The notes beneath the pieces are model-generated. The model saw nothing but the letters and a program-made list of their open reading frames with translations. It did not search any database and had not been told where the DNA came from. A stretch of DNA of 5,646 bases from Microbacteriaceae bacterium (GTDB lineage Bacteria; Actinomycetota; Actinomycetes; Actinomycetales; Microbacteriaceae), in NCBI GenBank assembly GCA_024642605.1, contig JAHEAT010000046.1:1-5646 (forward strand). The letters are read 5' to 3'. The position numbers and the translations under genes are program-made. Positions 1 to 4,438 of this stretch are shown one piece after another. How positions within the stretch are numbered: position 1 is the stretch's first letter; every line of letters starts with the position of its first letter.

Positions 1-352
1 GCAGGTGGCTTTCGCCCTCATCGGGGGTGTCGATGATCTTGCCACGCTTCGGGTCGATAACCGGGGTTGGCAGATCGGGTGCCTGAAAGAGCAACGAAGT
101 TGCCGAGAAAGCAACTGGAGCTTCCACCTTGACGGTGGTCTCGGCTTGGGTTGAATCGGCAGGGGCCTTGCCACGCGCGCGACCGCGAGACTTGGCCGGT
201 TTGGCATTTGTCTCGGTAGCGTCAACGCTGGCCAAATCAGCATCGACTGGCGCTGCAGCCTCTACGTTTGCCTTTGACTTTGCACGACCGCGTTTAGCAG
301 TTGCTTTGGTATTTTCGGTAACCGAATCTTCGGTAGGTTTCTTATTCACCAT
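1..352 (-). CDS. rne: Ribonuclease E/G family protein, N-terminal part (cut by window edge)
   Basis: Only the first 117 codons are present; the gene continues beyond position 1. The frame is open from the ATG at 352-350 to the edge. The start is supported by GGAG (366-363 on the minus strand) with a 10-nt spacer. The visible protein is a low-complexity, Ala/Lys/Arg-rich, probably disordered extension. It has two basic patches with a repeated RGRA (KRGRAKSKA near residues 20-28 and KSRGRARGKA near 54-63), followed by TSLLFQAPDL at about 85-94. As I recall, a basic disordered N-terminus with an SLLFQAP-like stretch ahead of the S1 and catalytic domains is typical of actinobacterial RNase E/G. 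Those enzymes cut single-stranded RNA during mRNA decay and rRNA maturation and can scaffold a degradosome. The S1 and catalytic domains lie outside the window, so the identity rests on this N-terminal wording and on gene neighbourhood (rne near ndk, folC and ileS). It is divergent from the VKOR gene. Confidence 0.72.
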   Translation of the reverse strand, partial: MVNKKPTEDSVTENTKATAKRGRAKSKANVEAAAPVDADLASVDATETNAKPAKSRGRARGKAPADSTQAETTVKVEAPVAFSATSLLFQAPDLPTPVIDPKRGKIIDTPDEGESHL

Positions 353-362
353 TTCTGGTGCA

Positions 363-366
363 CTCC
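363..366 (-). promoter_or_regulatory. Ribosome binding site of the RNase E/G gene
   Basis: GGAG on the minus strand lies 10 nt before the ATG at 352. Codon 2 is GTG, which would also be a legal start, but its 13-nt spacing is worse, so the ATG is preferred. Confidence 0.6.
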
Positions 367-377
367 AAGCCGCCTCT

Positions 378-397
378 GGCTGTGCCACACAACAGCC
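378..397 (-). promoter_or_regulatory. Candidate hairpin in the rne mRNA leader
   Basis: On the minus strand GGCTGT and ACAGCC form a 6-bp perfect stem with an 8-nt loop, 25 nt upstream of the rne start codon. An alternative 4-bp stem AGCC/GGCT (405-394) shares bases with it, so the two would be mutually exclusive. Leader hairpins are known to mediate RNase E autoregulation in E. coli; a similar role here is inference only. No U-run follows, so it is not a standard terminator. Confidence 0.35.
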
Positions 398-414
398 CTA
401 AGGCTCTAAATCTC

Positions 415-427
415 AGTGTTGAACACT
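415..427. promoter_or_regulatory. Perfect 13-bp palindrome AGTGTT-G-AACACT
   Basis: Two 6-bp half sites, exact reverse complements, flank a single G. The site lies 62 bp upstream of the rne start codon and 189 bp upstream of the VKOR start. It could be a repressor operator or, in the rne transcript, part of a leader structure. The single-base centre makes it poor as an RNA hairpin unless the loop opens, which slightly favours a DNA site. No regulator is identified. Confidence 0.3.
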
Positions 428-561
428 TTTGTGCCCAACCAAATCTTCAAATCGAGCTGCTGATTCTCACTAGGATGCTTGCCCGATGGGTCTTATGGCA
501 ATGCCTACACGTAGCACTCGAAAACTCTCGTCGCGTCCGGTGTGGCGGAGCAACTCCTCTA

Positions 562-590
562 AGTATGGCACTGACCAGCCCAAAAGTCAC
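562..590 (-). promoter_or_regulatory. Candidate rne promoter with extended -10
   Basis: Reading the minus strand, GTGACT (590-585, four of six matches to TTGACA) is followed after exactly 17 bp by CATACT (567-562, four of six matches to TATAAT). A TG dinucleotide at 570-569 gives an extended -10. Initiation would fall near 555, leaving a leader of about 200 nt before the rne ATG. The geometry is good but the hexamers are imperfect. Confidence 0.4.
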
Positions 591-591
591 C

Positions 592-609
592 TATAACGCG
601 TGGCATACT
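592..609 (+). promoter_or_regulatory. Candidate VKOR promoter; mRNA possibly leaderless
   Basis: TG-G-CATACT at 601-609 forms an extended -10 that would start transcription near 616-617, at the GTG start codon. A second hexamer, TATAAC at 592-597, would give a leader of only about 13 nt. No good -35 lies at 16-18 bp from either. No clear Shine-Dalgarno precedes the GTG (only an A-rich AAAAAG). This fits leaderless translation, which is common in actinobacteria. Confidence 0.35.
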
Positions 610-616
610 AAAAAGC

Positions 617-1237
617 GTGAGCGATCTAAAGCAAATAGAAACCGTTGACTCTCCGGGTCGTGGCGTAGCGATTACCCTGATATGGACAGGCATCCTGGGT
701 TGGATTGCCTCGTTCTCACTGGTGCTGGAACGCATTCACGTGGCCGCCGATCCGGGCGCTACTCTCTCTTGCGACATAAACCCCTTCATCTCTTGCAAGT
801 CGGTAATGCTTACGGCTCAGTCGCAACTATTCGGTTTTCCGAACCCGATTATTGGGCTTGCCGCTTTCTTTGCGCCGATTCTGGTTGGTTTCGCCGTATT
901 AGCCGGCGCACGCTTTGCCGCCTGGTTCTGGCGCACCTTCGCCGTTGGTGTGGCTATGGGTTTTGTTTTCGTCGTGTGGCTATTCACCCAGAGCACTTTC
1001 GTAATCCACGTTCTATGCCCTTACTGCATGGTGGCATGGGCTGCCATGGTGCCGCTGTTCTGGCGCGTCTTTCTTTGGGCTGCCGCTGAGGGTATTTTTG
1101 ATGTACCGGTTCGCACCGTTGGTTTCTTTGTGCGCTGGGCAGACTCTGCTTGGGTTTTCACGTTGGTCACCGAGGTGCTTGCAGCCTTGACCATCATCCT
1201 GTCGTTCTGGACCCTATGGCCGATACTTTTCAAATAG
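617..1237 (+). CDS. Vitamin K epoxide reductase (VKOR) family membrane oxidoreductase
   Basis: This 206-aa integral membrane protein is predicted to reoxidise a DsbA-like thiol oxidase outside the membrane and pass the electrons to quinone, so supporting disulfide formation in exported proteins. About five membrane segments are visible (near residues 17-37, 76-97, 104-125, 128-150 and 180-202). All four family cysteines are present: the loop pair C52 and C60 in a CX7C arrangement, followed by KSV, and the quinone-proximal active-site pair C134-P-Y-C137. FGFPNP (72-77) after the loop is typical of bacterial members. The length matches single-domain actinobacterial VKORs without a fused thioredoxin domain, so a separate DsbA-like partner should exist elsewhere. 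GTG at 617 is the first usable start after the in-frame TGA at 572-574. The gene is divergent from rne and ends 3 bp from the convergent kinase gene. Confidence 0.9.
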   Translation: MSDLKQIETVDSPGRGVAITLIWTGILGWIASFSLVLERIHVAADPGATLSCDINPFISCKSVMLTAQSQLFGFPNPIIGLAAFFAPILVGFAVLAGARFAAWFWRTFAVGVAMGFVFVVWLFTQSTFVIHVLCPYCMVAWAAMVPLFWRVFLWAAAEGIFDVPVRTVGFFVRWADSAWVFTLVTEVLAALTIILSFWTLWPILFK

Positions 1238-1240
1238 TTC

Positions 1241-2218
1241 TCAGATCGTAAGACTAAGAAACCTATCTACTCGTCTAAGGGACTCTTCTAAGTACTTGGG
1301 CAACATGTCTCGGTGTTCGGCGGTCGAGGTCGAAAATAGGTAGTTCAGCAAAATCAATCTGCGCTGAAGTAAAAGCGCCTCTCTATCAAACTCAGAATGT
1401 TGCGGCACCGGTCGAACGCTCGCGTAGCCCGCCAACAGAGCCGCGTCTTGCTCGGGTGTGTCTAAGTAGTAGATTGCCGTGAAGATGTCTTGAATCGGCA
1501 AACCGAGGCCGCTGTCGTCAAAATCAAAAACGCTTAGCGATTCGTTATGCCACATCAGGTTCCAACCGTGCATGTCAGCATGAATCGGTCTAATGGAGTC
1601 GCGCTCGTAAAGTAACGCAACCGCTTGATCTATTTGCACGAGAGCTAGACCCACGGCTGACTGCTCAGAGTCGCTGAGTTTTGCATTCGGCCCCGTGAGC
1701 AGGTTGTCGGTGAGCCACAACAGGTCTCTCAGCATCGGCAGTTCGGCGATTGCAGAAAGAGCTAGCCCTAGCGATGCCTCGTGCATTTTGGCCATGGCTT
1801 CGCCTACCTTTGCGAGCTGATCCAGGGTTGGGTCATCGCCCAACTCCTCCCCTTCGAGCCAACTGAACAATACTGAGATAACAGGACGACCCAAGGGTTC
1901 AAATGTTTCGCAAGAAACAAAGCCGCCGTCGCGATTTGCAATCGGGGCTGCAATCTTTACATCGGTGGCAAGTGCCAGGTGATTGATGAATTCGATTTCG
2001 GCGTTGGCGTTTGCCCTGTTGCGATCGGAATTCACGTTGATTCGAAGGGCGTACTTCGCGCCATCGGCGCACGCGACCGCAAAAGTCGAATTGAATTCGT
2101 GGTTAATCGAATCAACCGATTCGATGCCGCCGATGTCGTAAGACGCAAGCACCGCCCAAGCATGAGCGCTGAGTAGCTCTATTTGATTCTTGGAGTCAAG
2201 CTCCGCGAACAAAATCAC
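1241..2218 (-). CDS. APH/SrkA-like phosphotransferase, substrate unknown
   Basis: This 325-aa soluble protein has the aminoglycoside phosphotransferase/choline kinase fold in its RdoA/SrkA-like branch. The N-lobe has YALRI near 56-60, where Arg59 occupies the usual ATP-anchoring Lys place, as in many members of this branch, and Glu75 (AEIEF) is a likely helix-C partner. The C-lobe has the Brenner-type catalytic loop H213-A-D215-M-H217-G-W-N220 and the metal-binding D232-F-D234-D235 followed by SG. All catalytic residues are therefore present and it should be an active kinase. The phosphate acceptor cannot be read from sequence; family members act on homoserine, choline, aminoglycosides or protein Ser/Thr, so drug resistance should not be assumed. 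The GTG start lies 15 nt after the ndk stop, in the same frame, with no clear Shine-Dalgarno, so translation probably depends on coupling to ndk. TTG at codon 3 is an alternative start. Confidence 0.82.
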   Translation of the reverse strand: MILFAELDSKNQIELLSAHAWAVLASYDIGGIESVDSINHEFNSTFAVACADGAKYALRINVNSDRNRANANAEIEFINHLALATDVKIAAPIANRDGGFVSCETFEPLGRPVISVLFSWLEGEELGDDPTLDQLAKVGEAMAKMHEASLGLALSAIAELPMLRDLLWLTDNLLTGPNAKLSDSEQSAVGLALVQIDQAVALLYERDSIRPIHADMHGWNLMWHNESLSVFDFDDSGLGLPIQDIFTAIYYLDTPEQDAALLAGYASVRPVPQHSEFDREALLLQRRLILLNYLFSTSTAEHRDMLPKYLEESLRRVDRFLSLTI

Positions 2219-2233
2219 CTGAGATGCCCGAGG

Positions 2234-2650
2234 CTAGAACCAGAGCGATAGTTCGCGGCTTGACGACTCCGCAGAATCTGAGCCGTGAACCAGGTTTTGC
2301 ACAACTTTGGTTCCCCACTCACGGCCAAGGTCTCCACGAATGGTGCCTGGGGCTGCCGAGGTTGGGTTGGTTGATCCGGCTAGCGAACGGAAGCCCTCGA
2401 TTACGCCGTGACCTTCGAGGCGAATGGCGACCACATCGCCCGAGAGCATGAATTCCACCAGCGGCTCAAAAAACACTTTGCCGTGGTGCTCTGCATAGTG
2501 CTCTTCGAGCAGTGCGCGCGATGCTGCCAGCTTCTTGAGTTCGACAACTTCATAGCCTTTGGCTTCGCAGCGGCGAATTACCTCACCGATTAGGTTGCGC
2601 TTTACCGCATCCGGCTTAATCAAGACCAAAGTCTGCTGTAGTTCACTCAT
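2234..2650 (-). CDS. ndk: Nucleoside diphosphate kinase
   Basis: The 138-aa enzyme transfers the gamma phosphate of ATP to (d)NDPs through a phosphohistidine, balancing NTP and dNTP pools in the cytoplasm. Visible hallmarks are TLVLIKPDAV at 7-16 with Lys12, a HYAEH segment at 51-55, STNP at 93-96, PGTIRGD at 101-107, the active-site N-L-V-H122-G-S-D-S loop at 119-126, and the conserved C-terminal REL-LWF ending. Length and motifs are those of a normal full-length bacterial Ndk. The ATG at 2650 overlaps the DUF4233 stop (ATGA), and AGAGGA (2662-2657) lies 7 nt upstream, the best ribosome binding site in the window. This suggests ndk can also initiate independently and strongly. The stop is TAG. 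Confidence 0.97.
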   Translation of the reverse strand: MSELQQTLVLIKPDAVKRNLIGEVIRRCEAKGYEVVELKKLAASRALLEEHYAEHHGKVFFEPLVEFMLSGDVVAIRLEGHGVIEGFRSLAGSTNPTSAAPGTIRGDLGREWGTKVVQNLVHGSDSAESSSRELSLWF

Positions 2651-3102
2651 TTATTTTCCTCTGTGTTGTCTTGATCGATTTTGAAAATCTCAGGGCCAGA
2701 ACCATTCTGCCCTTCGAATACGCCGTTTGTCTTTTCCCAAGCAATTCTCGCGGCATCAATAGTGCTGCCAGCCAGCATCCCCCAAATCCACATGCTCAAA
2801 AAGATGATCGACAAGATGATGTAGAAGATTCCCGCGGCATTGAGCGTTGCGATCCAAATGCTCAGGGCCAGCAACGTGAATTCTAGAATCCAAGCGATTG
2901 TGTAACCGCCTGTGCGGCCAAGAATGCCGGGTAGAACTATCGAAAGAACAGCGAGGCTCAGCCCGACTGCCCAAACTGTAGGAGCATCACCGATCTTGAG
3001 TCCGAACGCAACAAGGGTTGCAAAAAACACGACAAAAGACTGAAACGCCAAAACCATCGAACCGAGTGTTCGTTTAGTCGACCTGTTCTTCAAGATCTTC
3101 AT
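2647..3102 (-). CDS. DUF4233 family membrane protein
   Basis: This small membrane protein has up to 151 aa, about four hydrophobic segments (roughly residues 15-35, 43-62, 67-88 and 91-111) and a hydrophilic, acidic C-terminal tail of about 40 residues. The basic NRSTKRTLGS ahead of helix 1, the VLAFQSFVVFF wording and the position directly after folC match DUF4233, a family of unknown function that I recall as actinobacterial and usually adjacent to folC. No catalytic motif or cysteine is visible. The conserved link to folC suggests a role tied to folate metabolism or uptake, but this is guilt by association only. The upstream ATG overlaps folC by 29 nt and its GAGG abuts the start codon directly. 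TTG at codon 4 (3093-3091) has a 9-nt spacing from the same GAGG and may be the true start. The gene overlaps ndk by 4 nt. Confidence 0.8.
   Translation of the reverse strand: MKILKNRSTKRTLGSMVLAFQSFVVFFATLVAFGLKIGDAPTVWAVGLSLAVLSIVLPGILGRTGGYTIAWILEFTLLALSIWIATLNAAGIFYIILSIIFLSMWIWGMLAGSTIDAARIAWEKTNGVFEGQNGSGPEIFKIDQDNTEENK
2657..2662 (-). promoter_or_regulatory. Strong ribosome binding site of ndk
   Basis: AGAGGA on the minus strand sits 7 nt before the ndk ATG, inside the last codons of the DUF4233 gene. Confidence 0.75.
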
Positions 3103-4438
3103 CCTCTCTAAACATTTTGAGTAAGTCTCCAGCCATACTGACCGAGCCGGTTACGACAATGGCTCCGTCTTCAGGCAGCATGTCTTTGGCCAATTCGTAG
3201 GCTTCGCCCAGATTTGGCGAAATCGAGATGGCGTCGGCATCAAAGAATTCTCGCGCGATGTTGGCAAGATCGTTTTCATCGAGCGCTCTCGGTGAACTCG
3301 ACTTGGTGACAATCAGGTGGTCGAAACTTTCGGAGAGCGCCGACAGTAACCCCGCGGCATCCTTGTCGCCAAGAACGCCAACTACGCCAATGGTGGCAGG
3401 TGCGGCAAAGAAGTCTTTTAAAGCGTTAGCTAGCGATTGGGCACCGTGAGGGTTATGAGCCGCATCGATGACGGTGAGTGGATCACGCGAAACCACTTGG
3501 AGGCGACCGGGTGAAGTTGCGTCGGCAACAGCGATTCTAAGAATCTCGTCGGAGATGGGAACGGTGCCGCCACCCAAGAAGCTCTCGACCGCTGCGATAG
3601 CAAGAGCCAAGTTTTCAGATTGATATGCGCCGTATAGCGGTAGATACAAATCTCGGTAGCTGCCGGCAAGGCCTTTTACGCTGATGCGTTGGCCGAAGCC
3701 ATCGATGCTCGCCGAAAGTACTTGAAAGTCGTCGCCGAAAACAGACATTTCGGCCGCTTGGTCGATGGTTTTGGCGGCCAGCACGTTAATTACTGCAACA
3801 TCTTGCCCGCTGGTAACCACGAGAGCGTCTGGCTTGATAATGCCCGACTTAGTCTGCGCGATCTCTTCGACGGTGTTACCAAGTCGGTCGGTGTGATCAA
3901 GTGAGATGGGCGTGAACACGGCCACATCGCCATCGGCAACATTTGTGGAGTCCCACTCACCGCCCATGCCTACTTCGAGAACCAGAACATCAACCGGAGC
4001 ATCGGCGAAAACAGCAAAACCCAACACTGCCAGCGCTTCGAAGAATGTCAACTTGGTGTCGCCTGCTGCTTCGAGCTCTGCGTCAACCATTTCGAGAATC
4101 GGCGTGATGTCGTTGTAAACCTCGTAGAGCACTTCGTTTGAAACCGGCTCGCCATCGATGGCCATGCGCTCGTTGAGCGAAACCAGATGAGGGCTAGTGA
4201 ACCTGCCGGTTCGAAGGCCGTGCTCGCGAAGGATTCGCTCAATAAAACGCGTTGTCGACGTCTTGCCGTTGGTGCCGGTCACATGAATAACTCGATAAGA
4301 CCTTTGCGGGTCTCCGAGCAGTTCAACCGCCCGGCGAGTTGGTTCTAGTCGAGGGCGAAGCTTGTGCTCTGGGATGCGCTTGATCAGTTCATCTTCTACA
4401 AATTTTGCCTTGGCGGCCCACAGATAATCGTCGCTCAA
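3074..4438 (-). CDS. folC: Folylpolyglutamate synthase / dihydrofolate synthase
   Basis: This 454-aa cytoplasmic ligase of the Mur-ligase family adds glutamate to folates using ATP; bacterial FolC often also joins glutamate to dihydropteroate. The P-loop VTGTNGKTS is at 53-61, and the folate-binding TSPHL is at 81-85. The central-domain motif LEVGMGG at 154-160 carries the metal-binding Glu155. DHTDRLGNTVEEIAQTKSGI at 181-200 holds the metal-binding His182 and Lys197, the lysine that is carbamylated in relatives. GRLQVV at 311-316 and DAAHNPHG at 325-332 mark the C-terminal domain. The length is normal and no motif is broken. The TTG start overlaps the ileS stop as TTGA, and no other start codon lies close upstream. 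Its Shine-Dalgarno is weak, so coupling to ileS is likely. The last 29 nt overlap the DUF4233 gene. Confidence 0.95.
   Translation of the reverse strand: MSDDYLWAAKAKFVEDELIKRIPEHKLRPRLEPTRRAVELLGDPQRSYRVIHVTGTNGKTSTTRFIERILREHGLRTGRFTSPHLVSLNERMAIDGEPVSNEVLYEVYNDITPILEMVDAELEAAGDTKLTFFEALAVLGFAVFADAPVDVLVLEVGMGGEWDSTNVADGDVAVFTPISLDHTDRLGNTVEEIAQTKSGIIKPDALVVTSGQDVAVINVLAAKTIDQAAEMSVFGDDFQVLSASIDGFGQRISVKGLAGSYRDLYLPLYGAYQSENLALAIAAVESFLGGGTVPISDEILRIAVADATSPGRLQVVSRDPLTVIDAAHNPHGAQSLANALKDFFAAPATIGVVGVLGDKDAAGLLSALSESFDHLIVTKSSSPRALDENDLANIAREFFDADAISISPNLGEAYELAKDMLPEDGAIVVTGSVSMAGDLLKMFREDEDLEEQVD
3091..3109 (-). promoter_or_regulatory. Start region of DUF4233 gene inside folC
   Basis: AGAGAGG on the minus strand ends immediately before ATG (3102-3100), which leaves no spacer. 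The same site is 9 nt before an in-frame TTG (3093-3091). The spacing therefore favours TTG by geometry, while ATG is the stronger codon. The site encodes part of the FolC C-terminus. Confidence 0.45.

Larger units (their letters stand above)
353..616. other. Divergent intergenic region between rne and VKOR genes
   Basis: This 264-bp stretch holds no convincing gene. It must carry the promoters for both flanking genes. I see an extended -10 type site for each direction near 562-609, a perfect 13-bp palindrome at 415-427 and overlapping small hairpins at 378-405, just upstream of the rne ribosome binding site. If rne starts near 555 its mRNA has a leader of about 200 nt. Open frames crossing the region have unlikely compositions and start inside other signals. 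Confidence 0.7.

Noticed and set aside
129..401. Plus-strand open frame opposite the rne start
   Set aside because: It is antisense to a supported coding frame with a ribosome binding site, and its composition (Ala/Ser-rich with no motif) is what reversed Lys/Arg/Ala codons produce.
547..557. Small inverted repeat GGAG-CAA-CTCC as a terminator
   Set aside because: The stem is only 4 bp, no T-run follows on either strand, and no gene ends here.
358..648. Plus-strand open frame filling the rne-VKOR intergenic region
   Set aside because: It has no family resemblance, an irregular composition rich in Cys, Trp, His and Arg, no ribosome binding site, and it overlaps the VKOR start in another frame.
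682..1089. Second plus-strand frame inside the VKOR gene
   Set aside because: It lies wholly inside the VKOR frame, whose helices and four cysteines are clearly real; the Arg/Cys-rich product is a frame shadow.
1290..1297. 8-bp palindrome AAGTACTT near the convergent junction as terminator or operator
   Set aside because: It lies inside the kinase coding region, is too short and AT-rich to be informative, and has no adjacent T-run.
1241..2218. Reading the kinase as an aminoglycoside resistance gene
   Set aside because: The fold is shared by many kinases, and the FDFDDSG motif and YALRI N-lobe fit the SrkA-like branch. The operon setting is housekeeping, with no sign of mobile DNA.
3430..3669. 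Minus-strand frame inside folC
   Set aside because: It is a shifted shadow within folC, where the correct frame carries GRLQVV and DAAHNPHG.
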